Shown one piece after another: positions 1 to 9,903 of a stretch of 45,935 nucleotides of DNA. A program made the position numbers and the translations under genes. The notes beneath the pieces were generated by a model. That model did not search any database. It saw only the letters and a program-made list of their open reading frames with translations, and was not told the origin of the DNA. Position 1 is the first letter of the stretch. Every line of letters begins with the position of its first letter. This stretch comes from Burkholderiales bacterium (lineage in GTDB: Bacteria; Pseudomonadota; Gammaproteobacteria; Burkholderiales; Burkholderiaceae): positions 1 through 45,935 of the forward strand of contig JAMFSK010000070.1 of assembly GCA_026225235.1 (NCBI GenBank), written 5' to 3'.

Positions 1-83
1 CTGAGCTCGACTGAGCTCGCGCGTCCGGCGCTGACCTTCTGCACGTGTCCGAGTTTCACTTTGCTCCCCTCCAGGCGACTCCG

Positions 84-105
84 AACGTTTCACGGCTGAA
101 ACGTT
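84..105. promoter_or_regulatory. Perfect 9-bp inverted repeat upstream of the Gly-rich gene
   Basis: AACGTTTCA and TGAAACGTT are perfect inverted copies separated by CGGC. The site lies about 170 bases before the start of the Gly-rich gene. Its size and symmetry fit a dimeric repressor operator; a small hairpin is the alternative. No regulator gene is adjacent on this side, so the role is inference. Confidence 0.35.
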
Positions 106-275
106 TTCAACTGTTTGAGCCGAGTGTTTACTTCGGAGCCGAAACGTAGAACCGCGCCAGCCAACGCTTTCACGCCGATGGCATGCTTATCGCTAAACAG
201 AGTCAAGCAATCAGAACAGCGCGACCTGCAGAACGAACGATGGGCATCAGACCCAGTCGCGCCAGGAGCACACAA

Positions 276-1235
276 ATGAAGACCGTCACACAGGGGATTA
301 CCGGCCCGCTCGCGTACGCGATCGCGGCTTGCGTTACGGGCGCTGCGCTGCTCACAGGATCGTGCGCGGCATCAGCCGAGCCTTCGTTGGCGGGCGCGTT
401 TACATCGGGGACGGCTTCTCAGCTTGCGCAAGGCGTCAACGACGCGCCACCGGTCGATACGTTGCTGATCACTGACATGGCTGCGGTGTTCGAACAGCCC
501 AAAATCGAATGCCCGGAGGGAGGCCACGGCGCGGCGTGCACGCCAAACAGCGGGACCTCGGTGGCATCGAACGGAAATGCGGGCGACCCAGGCGGTGTCG
601 GAGCGGCCGGGCCGCAAAGCGGCTCGCCGAATGCGGGAGGGCACGCCAGCGGCGACGGGCCGGGTAGCACGTCGAGCCATGGCGGTAGCACGGGCGGCAC
701 GACTGGTGGCACTAGCAACGGTGGAGGTGGCAGTAGCGGCGGTGGCGGCGGTAGCAGTGGTGGCGGTGGAAGTAGTGGCGGCGGTGACGGTGGTGACGGT
801 GGTAACAGCGGATGTGGATGCGGTTCAAGCGGCCATGGCGTAGGTCCGGGCGGCGTGGGTGGATTCGGTGGCGGTCACGGCGGTGCGGGCGGCAACTCCG
901 GCGGTAGCGGCAGCTCCGGTGGCAGTGGTGGGTCGGGTGGCAGTGGTGGGTCGGGCGGCAGTGGTGGGTCGGGCGGCAGTGGTAGCGGTGGGTCCGGCGG
1001 GAGCGGCAGCGGTGGGTCCGGCGGGAGCGGCAGCGGAGGTTCCGGTGGTAGCGGAGGTTCGGGCGGTAGCGGATCGGGCAGCGGTGCCGGTAACTCAGGC
1101 GGCGCGGGTGCCAGCGGCGGGATGGGTGGAGCAAGCGGTGGCATGGGCGGCGCAGCCGGCGGAATGGGGGGTGCGAGCGGCGGGATGGGCGGCGGTCATG
1201 GTGGCGGTGGAGGCCACGGCGGTGGAGGTCACTGA
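276..1235 (+). CDS. Exported Gly/Ser-rich low-complexity protein
   Basis: Function not recognised. The start at 276 is chosen over upstream in-frame starts because AGGAG sits about 7 bases before it and the resulting N-terminus (MKTVTQGITGPLAYAIAAC...) is a typical signal peptide, probably cleaved near SCAASAEP (about residues 29-36). The mature part begins with about 70 ordinary residues, including a Cys pair around CPEGGHGAAC. From about residue 95 it becomes almost pure Gly/Ser: GGSGGSGG runs, a GCGCG cluster, GGMGGASGGMGG repeats and a His/Gly tail (GHGGGGGHGGGGH). The DNA varies its codons within the Gly/Ser run, which argues that the protein repeat is selected. It stands alone and faces away from the guanidine operon. 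A surface, matrix or metal-binding role is possible from the Gly/His/Cys content but is speculation. Confidence 0.7.
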   Translation: MKTVTQGITGPLAYAIAACVTGAALLTGSCAASAEPSLAGAFTSGTASQLAQGVNDAPPVDTLLITDMAAVFEQPKIECPEGGHGAACTPNSGTSVASNGNAGDPGGVGAAGPQSGSPNAGGHASGDGPGSTSSHGGSTGGTTGGTSNGGGGSSGGGGGSSGGGGSSGGGDGGDGGNSGCGCGSSGHGVGPGGVGGFGGGHGGAGGNSGGSGSSGGSGGSGGSGGSGGSGGSGGSGSGGSGGSGSGGSGGSGSGGSGGSGGSGGSGSGSGAGNSGGAGASGGMGGASGGMGGAAGGMGGASGGMGGGHGGGGGHGGGGH

Positions 1236-1360
1236 CAACACGGGCTCAAGTTCGGTTGTTCAAACAGCGAACCGAGCGCGCCCTGGCAGGGATCGACCAG
1301 GGTGCCCCACGCCGAGAAGTGAAGCCCCGATCAACGGGGCACGAAGGGGCGGTACAGGGG

Positions 1361-1382
1361 CAGTAGCAGTAGCAGTAGCAGT
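1361..1382. repeat. CAGTAG hexamer microsatellite
   Basis: Three and two-thirds perfect tandem copies of CAGTAG in non-coding DNA. It is short, and no function is implied. Confidence 0.6.
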
Positions 1383-1564
1383 GCAGCGGCAAAGGGGCAA
1401 TAAAAAGATATCAGCGGGGCAAAAGAGGAGCGTTCTCACGAGCGCCTCCAACCTACAACAACGCGGTGCGAAGCAGCGCATAGCGCGCCCGCCGCAACAG
1501 CTTGCGACTTGTCGGTCGTTCGGACTGCGCGAAGGTTGTATCGAACGACGGACAGCTGCAGTTC

Positions 1565-1602
1565 AGAGCTTCGGGACCCCCGGCCCGAAGCTCTTCTTTT
1601 TT
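1565..1602 (+). terminator. Strong rho-independent terminator
   Basis: AGAGCTTCGGG and CCCGAAGCTCT form a perfect 11-bp stem around an 8-base loop, followed by TCTTTTTTC. The T-run is on the plus strand, so it ends rightward transcription. The nearest upstream plus gene stops about 330 bases earlier. On the minus strand no T-run follows, so it is not a normal bidirectional terminator for the guanidine operon that ends at 1682. Confidence 0.85.
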
Positions 1603-1681
1603 CCGCACTCAGCCTTCCTTCACCCTTCCTGATCTTCCCTAACGCGCCTTCGTTCGCTCACCTTCTCTGCCCCACCTTCCT

Positions 1682-2596
1682 TCACTCGACGTTGTCCTCG
1701 ACATTCGTCATGCGGAACACATGCGGATGAATCTCGTCGTCTTCCGCGCTCCCCGCCTGAACGGGCGGATGGATCAATTCTTCGAGCCGTGCCTTGGTAG
1801 CGAGAAACTCGGCGGTCGTTATCTGCCCCGCATGCCGCGGCCGCGGCACCGGCACTTCGATGAGTTCCTGCACTTCGCCCGGATGCGCCTTGAGCACGAG
1901 GATCCGGTCGGCCAGGAAAATCGCTTCGTCGAGATCGTGCGTGATGAACAACACGGTGATATCGATGTTCTTCCAGATGTCGAGCAAATGCGCCTGCATC
2001 TTCGCGCGAGTCTGCGCATCGAGCGCCCCGAACGGCTCGTCCATCAGCAAGATGCGCGGCTGGTTGGCGAGCGCGCGTGCAATCGCGACACGCTGCTTCA
2101 TGCCGCCCGACAACTGATGCGGATAGGCATTGACGAACTTGCTGAGTCCGACCAGATCGATCCAGTGGAGCGCCTCGCGCTCCGCATCGAGCTTGCCGTG
2201 ACCGTTCATCTCAGGGCCGAACATGACGTTGCGCTTCACGTTCAGCCACGGAAACAGCGTATAGCCCTGGAACACCATGCCACGGTCGGGACCCGGACCG
2301 TCGACGGGTTTCCCGTCGAGGAGCACCTCGCCGGTCGTGTGCGATTCGAGCCCAGCCAGAATGCGGATCAAGGTCGACTTGCCACAGCCCGACGGCCCGA
2401 TCACGCAGACGAACTCGCGCCGATGCGTCTTGAAGTTGATATTGCGCAGCGCGACCGTCTGGCCTTCGGTGCTGTCGAAAGTCTTGCCCAGGTCCTTGAC
2501 CTCGAGAATCACTTCGCGCTGCTGGATGCGCTCGAACCGCGCTCGGACCTCGGGCGATTGCAGCAGGTAGTCGGGCACCGCTTGGGGATTGTGCAT
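1682..2596 (-). CDS. ABC transporter ATP-binding protein, guanidine operon
   Basis: Cytoplasmic ATPase of a NitT/TauT/SsuB-type importer, 304 residues. It shows Walker [10 protein letters not shown] (near residue 70), the signature LSGGMKQR, Walker [13 protein letters not shown] and the H-loop THDLDEA. The C-terminus carries about 50 residues beyond the core. It is the last gene of the guanidine operon, 10 bases after the permease gene. Family members move nitrate, taurine, sulfonates or similar small molecules; here context makes guanidine or a related compound the likely cargo. The matching periplasmic binding protein is not encoded in this operon. Confidence 0.88.
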   Translation of the reverse strand: MHNPQAVPDYLLQSPEVRARFERIQQREVILEVKDLGKTFDSTEGQTVALRNINFKTHRREFVCVIGPSGCGKSTLIRILAGLESHTTGEVLLDGKPVDGPGPDRGMVFQGYTLFPWLNVKRNVMFGPEMNGHGKLDAEREALHWIDLVGLSKFVNAYPHQLSGGMKQRVAIARALANQPRILLMDEPFGALDAQTRAKMQAHLLDIWKNIDITVLFITHDLDEAIFLADRILVLKAHPGEVQELIEVPVPRPRHAGQITTAEFLATKARLEELIHPPVQAGSAEDDEIHPHVFRMTNVEDNVE

Positions 2597-2606
2597 GGCG
2601 AACTCC

Positions 2607-3629
2607 TCAGGCTTTCAGGGTGCGGTCCCACGGGAACAGCTTCTTGCCGAGCCCGGCAAGGACAAGGTCCGTCCCGAGCCCGATAATGCCGATCATCGCG
2701 ATAGCCGCGTAGACGTTCTCGAAATGCTCGTAGCGCGCCTGTTGCGTAATGAAAAAGGTGATGCCCGAACTCGTGCCAACCAGTTCCGCGACGATCAGGT
2801 AGGTCCAGGCCCAGCCCAGCAAGATGCGCTGGTCGCGATAGAGGTCAGGCAGCACGCCCGGAATCACCACGCGTGTGAGCAGCTTGAGACGCTTGGTGCC
2901 GAGCGTCAACGCGGCCTCGAGCAGCGAGTAGTCGAGCTTGCGCGTGGTGTTGGCGATGATGAGGACCTGCTGGAAGAACGTCCCGATCACGATGATGGCG
3001 ATCTTCGGTCCGTCGTAGATGCCGAGAATCGCCACGGCCAGCGCACCGAAGGCCGGAGCCGGCAAATAGCGGAAGAACTCGGTGAACGGCTCGATCAGTC
3101 GCGCGAGCGCACTGTAGGTGCCGCAGATGATGCCCAGCGGCACACCGAATACCGATGAGATCACGAAGGCCCAGAAGATCACCTGGATACTGTGCCAGAG
3201 GCTCTCGTGCAGCCAGGGCATGTCACGCGCTTCGGGCTTCGTTGTGAAGGCTGTATAGAAGGCCTCGAAGACCTTGTGCGGCGGCGGCAGGTAGACCGGG
3301 TTCGACGGCGTGCCCTCGGGCAACGCTTTATGCGCCGCCTGCATATTGGCGGTCTCGCTTTCGAAGGTCGCCTTGTCGACCAACATGCCCGTCTGGAAGT
3401 AATCGACCCCACCCGGGTTCGACACCAGGAGCAAGGGATGCCAGACGAAGGGCACATAACTGACGATGCACCACACGAGCAGCGGCAGCAGGAACGAGCC
3501 GATGCCCAGCGTCAGCCGGGCGCGCGGCGAGAGTTCCTTGCGCACCGCGAACCAGCGCATGCGCGCATGCCGCCGCGGTGCGGCCGCGACGGTCGGCTTG
3601 CCGGCTTCGGGTTGAATTACGGTTGCCAT
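2607..3629 (-). CDS. ABC transporter permease, guanidine operon
   Basis: Inner-membrane permease of the SsuC/TauC (BPD_transp_1) type, 340 residues. The start at 3629 ([10 protein letters not shown]) lies one base after the allophanate hydrolase stop; a longer frame reaching back to 3782 would overlap that gene heavily. The first membrane segment is near residues 38-55. An unusually long periplasmic stretch follows (about residues 60-125, with VDYFQTG and [12 protein letters not shown]). The transport domain has the EAA-type loop [24 protein letters not shown]. The tight spacing indicates translational coupling with the genes on both sides. Confidence 0.88.
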   Translation of the reverse strand: MATVIQPEAGKPTVAAAPRRHARMRWFAVRKELSPRARLTLGIGSFLLPLLVWCIVSYVPFVWHPLLLVSNPGGVDYFQTGMLVDKATFESETANMQAAHKALPEGTPSNPVYLPPPHKVFEAFYTAFTTKPEARDMPWLHESLWHSIQVIFWAFVISSVFGVPLGIICGTYSALARLIEPFTEFFRYLPAPAFGALAVAILGIYDGPKIAIIVIGTFFQQVLIIANTTRKLDYSLLEAALTLGTKRLKLLTRVVIPGVLPDLYRDQRILLGWAWTYLIVAELVGTSSGITFFITQQARYEHFENVYAAIAMIGIIGLGTDLVLAGLGKKLFPWDRTLKA

Positions 3630-3630
3630 C

Positions 3631-5481
3631 TCACACCTCGCCTTCGGTTGCGACACGAGCACGCAGATAGGCGAGCCAGCCGCCGTGTTCAGTGATATCG
3701 CGCGCGCCGCCCAGCGCGAACGGCTCGCAGACGAAGCCCTTGACGAGGCTACCGTCGGCCAGCTCGACATTGCCGATGCCAAGCGGCGAGCCGATCAGTT
3801 CGACGAAGCTGCCGAACTGCGCGACCGGCATCTCCCAGACCTCGAGCGCGACCGGTGCGCCGCCGGTCAGCACACGAACCAGGCCGGGTTTTGCCACGGG
3901 CTGCGTATCGAGCGCATAGAGCCGGTAGTCGGCACTGGTCGTCGTCGTCGTCACAAGTCGCGCATGGCGCTCGGTCAATTGTCCATTCAGCGGCTGGCCA
4001 CTCAGGTGGGCGCCGACCACAGCGACCTTGAGTGTCGCGCCTGCACTTGCACTCGTGGACGTCCCGGTCGCGAGCGCGTCCTTGACACCCGTTGCGGCGC
4101 CGACCGTTGAACTCGTCGACTCGCCAAGCCATTCCGCGGCCACGTCCAACAGCAACGGATCGCTAAAGGCTGGCCCAATCAGCGTGACTCCAAACGGCAT
4201 GTCCGGTGTCGGACCGTCGCTGGCGACACCCGTCGGAATCGCGAGCGCCGCAAGATCGAGCAGGTTCACGAAGTTCGTGTAGTAACCGAGATTCGAGTTG
4301 TACTCGATCGGCTTGGCAAGCATCTGCTCGATCGTGTAGATGGTGCCGGCGGTGGGCGTCACCAGCACGTCGATCGCTTTCCAGACTGGTGCGGATTGCG
4401 CGCGCAGCGCCTGCAAGCGATCGAACGCCACGAACGCATCGGTCGCCGAGTAATTGGCCGCGCCCGCGATGATCTCTCGCACGACCGGATGCACGGCGTC
4501 GGCATGGGCATCGAAAAACGCGCGAATTCCCGCATGCCGCTCCGCGACCCACGGGCCACCGTAAAGCAGGCGCGCCGTCGCCAGGAAAGGCTCGAAATCG
4601 ATCTCGACGATCCTGCCGCCCAGTGCCTTGATGCGTTCAACCGCCGCGTCGAACAGGCGCGCGAACGCGTCATTGCCGAAGAAAGCGAGTTGCGCCTTGC
4701 GCGGTACGCCGAATCGCAGGCCCGCGATCGGCTGCGGCGCCGGGCCGGTGCCGACTGCCCGTGCATACGGATCATCGGCGTCGACGCCCTGTGAAACGGC
4801 GAGGACCGTGCGCGCATCGGCCGCACTCGTCGCGAACACCGATACGCAGTCGAGCGACTTGCAGGCCGGCACGACGCCGCGCGTGCTGACCGTACTCACC
4901 GTCGGTTTGAGCCCAAGCAGCCCATGGAACATCGCGGGCACGCGGCCCGAGCCGGCCGTGTCGGTACCGAGCGAGAAACTCGCGACACCGAGTGCGACCG
5001 CCACCGCCGAGCCCGAACTCGAACCGCCCGACACATACTCTGGATTGAGCGCATTGCGACACGCGCCGTAGGGCGAACGTGTGCCGTTCAGTCCAGTCGC
5101 GAACTGGTCGAGGTTCGCCTTGCCCACGGGGACCGCACCCGCGGCGATCAGCCGCTCGACGACCGCCGCCGAGCGCTCGGGCGTATAGGCAAACTCGGCG
5201 CAGGCCGCCGTGGTCGGAATGCCCGCGAGATCGATGTTGTCCTTGATCGCGAACGGCACGCCGTAGAGCGGCAGATCATCCGGCGAGCGGCCCTCGAGCG
5301 CGCGTGCATACACGAGCATCTCGTCGCGGCTCAGGGCGCGGATCCATGCATGATGAGGATCGTCGGCCGTGCGCGCCGCAATCGACTCGACGAGGGCCAC
5401 GGGGCTCAGCGATCCGTCGCGATAACGCGCCTGCAGCGCGGCGATCGACATGGCGGAGCTCGACTTGTCAGCAATCGTCAT
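3631..5481 (-). CDS. atzF: Allophanate hydrolase
   Basis: Hydrolyses allophanate (urea-1-carboxylate) to ammonia and CO2, the last step of the operon's pathway; cytoplasmic. The 616 residues are an amidase-signature domain plus a C-terminal domain (about residues 475-616), the usual two-part AtzF layout. The catalytic Ser-cisSer-Lys triad is intact: Lys80 (VPFAIKDN), Ser154 in SGGSSSGS and nucleophile Ser178 in GTDTAGSGR. The chosen ATG at 5481 follows the carboxylase stop by one base and has GAGGA about 9 bases upstream; an earlier TTG at 5499 is less likely. The linker before the C-terminal domain is rich in Ala, Thr and Ser and looks poorly conserved. The family assignment is secure. Confidence 0.95.
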   Translation of the reverse strand: MTIADKSSSAMSIAALQARYRDGSLSPVALVESIAARTADDPHHAWIRALSRDEMLVYARALEGRSPDDLPLYGVPFAIKDNIDLAGIPTTAACAEFAYTPERSAAVVERLIAAGAVPVGKANLDQFATGLNGTRSPYGACRNALNPEYVSGGSSSGSAVAVALGVASFSLGTDTAGSGRVPAMFHGLLGLKPTVSTVSTRGVVPACKSLDCVSVFATSAADARTVLAVSQGVDADDPYARAVGTGPAPQPIAGLRFGVPRKAQLAFFGNDAFARLFDAAVERIKALGGRIVEIDFEPFLATARLLYGGPWVAERHAGIRAFFDAHADAVHPVVREIIAGAANYSATDAFVAFDRLQALRAQSAPVWKAIDVLVTPTAGTIYTIEQMLAKPIEYNSNLGYYTNFVNLLDLAALAIPTGVASDGPTPDMPFGVTLIGPAFSDPLLLDVAAEWLGESTSSTVGAATGVKDALATGTSTSASAGATLKVAVVGAHLSGQPLNGQLTERHARLVTTTTTSADYRLYALDTQPVAKPGLVRVLTGGAPVALEVWEMPVAQFGSFVELIGSPLGIGNVELADGSLVKGFVCEPFALGGARDITEHGGWLAYLRARVATEGEV

Positions 5482-5482
5482 T

Positions 5483-8400
5483 TCAGGCTTCCTCTTCAAG
5501 CAGGGTATTGGCAGCGCCGATCACCATCAGCGCCTGGCCGGCCTGGACCGGCGCGCCACTCTTGCAATTGACCCGGGCCACCACGCCGCCGACCGGCGCC
5601 GTGACCGCGATCTCCATTTTCATCGATTCGACGATGGCCACCGTCTGGCCTTCGACGACTTCCTCGCCGGCTTCGACGAGGACTTTCCAGAGACTACCCG
5701 ACACATCGGCCAGCACGGCGCGTTCGTGCGCCGCGAGTGCGTCTTCGCTGGCCGGCGCTGCGCCCGCATCTGCATCGCCTACGTATTCAGCCTGACCTGC
5801 CACGCGCCAGCGCTCACGTTCAGCCTCGAACGCGCCCTGCTGCACCGACTTGAACGCAGCGATCGACTCGGCTTCGTCGACCAGAAAGCGGTTGTAGGCA
5901 CCCAGGTCGAACTCCGATTCCTCGATTCTGAGGCTCGCGCGGCCTGCCACGAAATCGGCGCGCAATTCGAGCAACTCGGCTTCGCTGACCGGATAAAAGC
6001 GTATCTGGTCAAAAAACCGCAGCAGCCACGGTTTACCGGGTTCGAACTCGCGCGTGCTCCGATAACGGTTCCACATCTGCACGGTACGGCCGACAAACTG
6101 GTAGCCTCCCGGACCTTCCATGCCGTAGACGCACATATAGGCGCCGCCGATGCCCACCGCATTTTCGGGCGTCCAGGTGCGCGCCGGGTTGTACTTGGTC
6201 GTCACCAGACGGTGTCGCGGATCGACCGGCGTCGCGACCGGCGCACCGAGATAGACATCGCCCAGACCGAGCACCAGGTAGCTCGCATCGAACACGATGC
6301 GCTTGACGTCTTCGATGCTGTCGAGCCCGTTGATGCGGCGAATAAACTCGATATTGCTCGGGCACCACGGCGCATCGGGTCGCACCGACTGCATATAGCG
6401 GTCGATCGCGAGCCGCGTCGCGGGATCGTCCCACGACAGCGGCAGATGCACGATGCGGGTGGGCACCTTCATGCTGCCCATCGGCGGCAGCATGTGTTCG
6501 GCTTGTGCGAGCAGATCGAGCAAACGCTCGCGCGGCAGGATCCGGTTGTCGAAATGAAGCTGAAGCGAACGGATACCCGGCGTCATGTCGATGATGCCGT
6601 CGGGGCGCCGCGCCTGCAGCCAGTGCATCAGCGCATGCACCCGAAAGCGCAGGTTCAGGTCGAGCGCGAGCGGCCCGTATTCGACGAGCAGGTATTTATC
6701 GCCTGCTTGACGGTAGACGACTCCCACACCCTCGGCTGCCGACGGGTCCCGTCGGAGTATGCAGTCGACCCGATCGATCGAACGCGCGGCAGGCGTTGCA
6801 GCGTCCGCCGCTTCAAGCGTCGCGACCAGTTGGTCCTGTGCGGCTTCGAGCACCGCGGCCTGCGCCGCGGTCACGCGCTTGAACTGCACGGTGTCGCCGG
6901 GCTTGAGCTGGCCCATCTTCCAGCGTTCCGCCCGAATAATCGTGACCGGGCAGACAAAACCGCCGAGGCTCGGACCATCGGGGCCGAGGATCACGGGCAT
7001 GTCGCCCGTGAAGTCGATCGCCCCGATCGCATAGGCGTTGTCGTGGATGTTCGAAGGATGAAGGCCCGCCTCGCCGCCATCGCGCCGCGCCCACTGCGGC
7101 TTCGGGCCGATCAGTCGGACACCGGTGCGGCTGGAGTTGTAGTGGACCGTCCAGGCCGTGTCGTACAGCATCGCAATATCGTCGGCCGTGAAGAAGTCAG
7201 GCGCGCCGTGCGGGCCGTCGAGTACCCCGACCTGCCACGCGGTAGCGAGCTCCGGACGGCAACGCGGATCGAGCACCCGACCTGCCACTGCGTCGGCCGC
7301 CGATGCCGCCAGATGCAGCACGTCGCCCTTGCGCAGGGCGCGGCCCGCATGGCCGCCGAACTGCCCGAGCGTGAAGGTCGCCTTGCTGCCGAGATAGTCG
7401 GGCACCTGAATGCCGCCATGCACCGCAAGGCAAGCTCGCGCGCCGGCACCGGCGAGCCCACCGAGCTTGAGCACGCTGCCCGCTTTGATGCGCAAGGTCT
7501 GCCAGAACGGCACTTGTGCACCGTCGAGCGTCGCCGACAGCGGCGCGCCGCCGAGTACGACAGTCGCGTCCGCATTGAAGCGCAAGGTCGAACCGACCAT
7601 GGTGAACTCGAGCGCGGCAGCACCGGGTTCATTGCCGACCAGCCGGTTCGCCAGACGAAACGAGAGATCGTCCATCGGACCCGACGGAGGCACGCCGACA
7701 TCCCAATAGCCAAGGCGGCCCGGGAAGTCCTGCACGGTCGTCTGCACACCGCCATCGACCACATCGATGGTGTTCGGCATGAACTTCAGCGTCGACAGGA
7801 ACGCCGTTGTCTGACGGCCCGCGTTAAAGACATCGGAGGCAATGATGGTCCGCAGGTAGTCAAGATTCGTCTCGATGCCGTACAGATGCGTGTCGTCGAG
7901 CGCACGGCTCATCGCCTTAAGCGCCGCTGTCCGGTTCTCGCCTTTGACGATGATCTTGGCCAGCAGCGGATCGTAGAAGGTCGGCACATCGGTACCGGCT
8001 TCAACCCAGGTGTCGACCCGGGCATCGCGCGTGAAGCGCACATCGGTCAGCACACCCGCGCTCGGCTGGAAGTTCTTGTTCGCATCCTCCGCATACACGC
8101 GCACCTGGATGCTTGCGCCGCGTGGCTCGACGGCGAGCGATTCGAGCGGCGCAAGCTCCCCCGCAGCCTGTTCGATCATCCAGCGCACGAGATCGAGGCC
8201 CGTCACTTCTTCCGTCACGCAGTGTTCGACTTGCAGCCGCGTATTGACCTCGAGGAAGTAGAACGCACGCGTATCCGTGTCGAATACGAACTCCACCGTA
8301 CCGGCAGACTCGTAATCGACCGCTTGCGCCAGGCGCACCGCCGTCGCGTGCAACCCGGATCGCTCCTCCGCGGTGAGGCCCGGCGCCGGCGTCTCCTCGA

Positions 8401-9112
8401 TGACCTTCTGGTTACGCCGCTGGACCGAACAGTCACGTTCGCCGAGCGCAATCGCGGCGCCGCGTCCGTCACCGAAGACCTGAACTTCGATATGCCGCGC
8501 GCGCTCGACGAACTTCTCGAGATAGACACCCGCATCCGCAAAGTTGGCCTTGCCGAGCCGCACGACGCTTGCGTACGCGGCCTCGAGCTGGGCGTCATCG
8601 CGACACAACGACATGCCGATGCCCCCGCCGCCAGCCGTGCTCTTGAGCATCACCGGGTAACCGATACGGGCCGCCTCGATTCGTGCCGTCGCGAGATCCG
8701 GCAGCAGACCCGTGCCCGGCAGCAGTGCCACATCGTTGGTCAAGGCGACTTCACGCGCCGTGTGCTTGAGTCCGAAGGCGCGCATGTGCGCCCCGCGTGG
8801 TCCGATAAACCGCACACCGGCCGCTTCGCAAGCATCGGCAAAAGCGGCGTTCTCCGAGAGAAAACCGTAACCGGGGTGGATCGCCTGGGCGCCGGTCTCA
8901 CGCGCTGCGGCGAGGATGTTCGCGGCGCTCAGGTAACTGTCGGCGGCCGCGGCTGGCCCGATGCAGACCGCTTCGTCGGCGAGCATCACATGGCGCGCGT
9001 GGCGATCCGGCTCGGCATAGACGGCAACTGATGCGATCCCCATCGATTTCAGGGTGCGGATCACGCGGCAGGCGATCTCGCCGCGATTCGCGATCAGGAC
9101 TTTAGTGAACAT
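5483..9112 (-). CDS. Biotin-dependent guanidine/urea carboxylase
   Basis: Large cytoplasmic biotin enzyme, 1209 residues, of the family long annotated 'urea carboxylase'. In order: biotin carboxylase (starts [19 protein letters not shown] loop [10 protein letters not shown]; active-site [10 protein letters not shown]), a carboxyltransferase region made of KipA/AHS2- and KipI/AHS1-like parts (about residues 470-1080), and a C-terminal biotinyl domain with biotin on the Lys of ESMKMEI, near residue 1165. The start at 9112 gives the canonical N-terminus. Because a guanidine-I riboswitch leads the operon and two DUF1989 proteins accompany the gene, the likely substrate is guanidine, giving carboxyguanidine, with urea as a poorer or alternative substrate. 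That specificity is inference from context; the fold and chemistry are clear from sequence. Confidence 0.93.
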   Translation of the reverse strand: MFTKVLIANRGEIACRVIRTLKSMGIASVAVYAEPDRHARHVMLADEAVCIGPAAAADSYLSAANILAAARETGAQAIHPGYGFLSENAAFADACEAAGVRFIGPRGAHMRAFGLKHTAREVALTNDVALLPGTGLLPDLATARIEAARIGYPVMLKSTAGGGGIGMSLCRDDAQLEAAYASVVRLGKANFADAGVYLEKFVERARHIEVQVFGDGRGAAIALGERDCSVQRRNQKVIEETPAPGLTAEERSGLHATAVRLAQAVDYESAGTVEFVFDTDTRAFYFLEVNTRLQVEHCVTEEVTGLDLVRWMIEQAAGELAPLESLAVEPRGASIQVRVYAEDANKNFQPSAGVLTDVRFTRDARVDTWVEAGTDVPTFYDPLLAKIIVKGENRTAALKAMSRALDDTHLYGIETNLDYLRTIIASDVFNAGRQTTAFLSTLKFMPNTIDVVDGGVQTTVQDFPGRLGYWDVGVPPSGPMDDLSFRLANRLVGNEPGAAALEFTMVGSTLRFNADATVVLGGAPLSATLDGAQVPFWQTLRIKAGSVLKLGGLAGAGARACLAVHGGIQVPDYLGSKATFTLGQFGGHAGRALRKGDVLHLAASAADAVAGRVLDPRCRPELATAWQVGVLDGPHGAPDFFTADDIAMLYDTAWTVHYNSSRTGVRLIGPKPQWARRDGGEAGLHPSNIHDNAYAIGAIDFTGDMPVILGPDGPSLGGFVCPVTIIRAERWKMGQLKPGDTVQFKRVTAAQAAVLEAAQDQLVATLEAADAATPAARSIDRVDCILRRDPSAAEGVGVVYRQAGDKYLLVEYGPLALDLNLRFRVHALMHWLQARRPDGIIDMTPGIRSLQLHFDNRILPRERLLDLLAQAEHMLPPMGSMKVPTRIVHLPLSWDDPATRLAIDRYMQSVRPDAPWCPSNIEFIRRINGLDSIEDVKRIVFDASYLVLGLGDVYLGAPVATPVDPRHRLVTTKYNPARTWTPENAVGIGGAYMCVYGMEGPGGYQFVGRTVQMWNRYRSTREFEPGKPWLLRFFDQIRFYPVSEAELLELRADFVAGRASLRIEESEFDLGAYNRFLVDEAESIAAFKSVQQGAFEAERERWRVAGQAEYVGDADAGAAPASEDALAAHERAVLADVSGSLWKVLVEAGEEVVEGQTVAIVESMKMEIAVTAPVGGVVARVNCKSGAPVQAGQALMVIGAANTLLEEEA

Positions 9113-9134
9113 GGGCGTTGGCTTCGCTGACTTC

Positions 9135-9154
9135 CGGGCAGGTCGTCCTGCCCG
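9135..9154 (-). other. Intra-operon hairpin with ACGA loop (proximal)
   Basis: CGGGCAGG and CCTGCCCG form a perfect 8-bp stem with a four-base loop (ACGA in the transcript), 23 bases before the carboxylase start. It is one of two consecutive hairpins with the same loop. Possible roles are RNA stability or modulation of carboxylase translation. Confidence 0.6.
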
Positions 9155-9165
9155 ACACATTCGGT

Positions 9166-9185
9166 ACACCGGGTCGTCCCGGTGT
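9166..9185 (-). other. Intra-operon hairpin with ACGA loop (distal)
   Basis: ACACCGGG and CCCGGTGT form a perfect 8-bp stem with loop ACGA in the transcript, 11 bases from its partner hairpin. Both lie in the 135-base gap between the second DUF1989 gene and the carboxylase gene, the only sizeable gap in the operon. Confidence 0.6.
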
Positions 9186-9247
9186 GGCGGTCCCGCTCCC
9201 CTCAGTCAGGGTCCGCAATGCTTCGTGATACGGCGGCGACAGCGTGC

Positions 9248-9892
9248 TTACTGAACATCCCACACGAGCACGCGGACTGGTGTCGGGTTATACGCATTGC
9301 ACGGGTTGTTGAGCTGCGGGCAGTTTGAAATCAGCACGGTGACATCCATGTCTGCACGCATCTCGACATATTTGCCTGGCGCCGAAATGCCGTCCTCGAA
9401 GGTCAGGCCGCCCGCCGGTGTCACGGGCACATTCATGAAGAAGTTGATGTTGCTGACGATATCGCGCTTGCCGATGCCGCACTCGCACGCATTGAGCGCA
9501 TGCAGGAAGTTGTCGCGGCAGCTATGCATGAACTGCTTGTCGAGCGCATAGCGCACCGTATTGCTCTCGGCCGAACACGCGCCGCCGAGGGTGTCGTGCC
9601 GGCCGCAGGTATCCGCGACGATCGTCATCAGAGGGTTGCCGAAGTTCGACATCAGCACCGTGCCGGTCGTCAGATACAGGTTGGCCTGTGCGCGAATCGT
9701 GTCCTGTGCGCTAAAGCGTTCCGACGGATCCGCCGTGTTGTAGAACAGCGTGTCGACAGCCTGGTTGCCTTCGAGGTCGAGGATCCGAAAAATCTGGCCT
9801 CGCCGAATGGTGTGCATGAACGGCTCACCGGCCGCGATCGTCTGGTCGAAGCTGGCGCGTTCGAGCGCGAGCGGGCTTTCGAGAATAGGCAT
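9248..9892 (-). CDS. Carboxyguanidine deiminase subunit, DUF1989 (UAAP2-like)
   Basis: DUF1989 protein of 214 residues, the 'urea amidolyase-associated protein' type. Related DUF1989 pairs have been shown to act as carboxyguanidine deiminase (CgdAB), turning carboxyguanidine into allophanate and ammonia between the carboxylase and the allophanate hydrolase. This subunit keeps a set of cysteines and histidines expected of a metal site: [22 protein letters not shown] and ACECG, followed by the family motif NINFFMNV. It lies 11 bases after its paralogue and 135 bases before the carboxylase. Which of CgdA or CgdB it corresponds to is not settled here. Cytoplasmic; no signal peptide. Confidence 0.88.
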   Translation of the reverse strand: MPILESPLALERASFDQTIAAGEPFMHTIRRGQIFRILDLEGNQAVDTLFYNTADPSERFSAQDTIRAQANLYLTTGTVLMSNFGNPLMTIVADTCGRHDTLGGACSAESNTVRYALDKQFMHSCRDNFLHALNACECGIGKRDIVSNINFFMNVPVTPAGGLTFEDGISAPGKYVEMRADMDVTVLISNCPQLNNPCNAYNPTPVRVLVWDVQ

Positions 9893-9903
9893 CGCGTGTC
9901 TCC

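Larger units (their letters stand above)
1236..1681. other. Gene-free structured intergenic region
   Basis: No convincing gene is seen between the Gly-rich gene and the convergent ATPase gene. The stretch holds a CAGTAG microsatellite (1361-1382), an 8-bp inverted repeat GTCGTTCG/CGAACGAC (1515-1522 and 1542-1549) and, just after it, a strong plus-strand intrinsic terminator (1565-1602). The hairpin-terminator pair could be the end of the Gly-rich gene's long 3' UTR or a small RNA; no clear promoter was found for the latter. Confidence 0.5.

Noticed and set aside
1..20. Tandem CTGAGCTCG(A/C) decamers at the left edge
   Set aside because: Only two short copies are seen and the window starts here, so neither extent nor meaning can be judged.
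901..1080. Regular repeats in the Gly-rich gene considered as a CRISPR or satellite array
   Set aside because: The periodicity is that of GGS codons in an open reading frame, with no spacer-like unique units.
5450..9031. Very long plus-strand open frame (1193 codons) opposite the carboxylase gene
   Set aside because: It is antisense to the clearly conserved carboxylase. Its translation is Arg/His/Asp-rich without family features, as expected from the mirror frame of high-GC codons.
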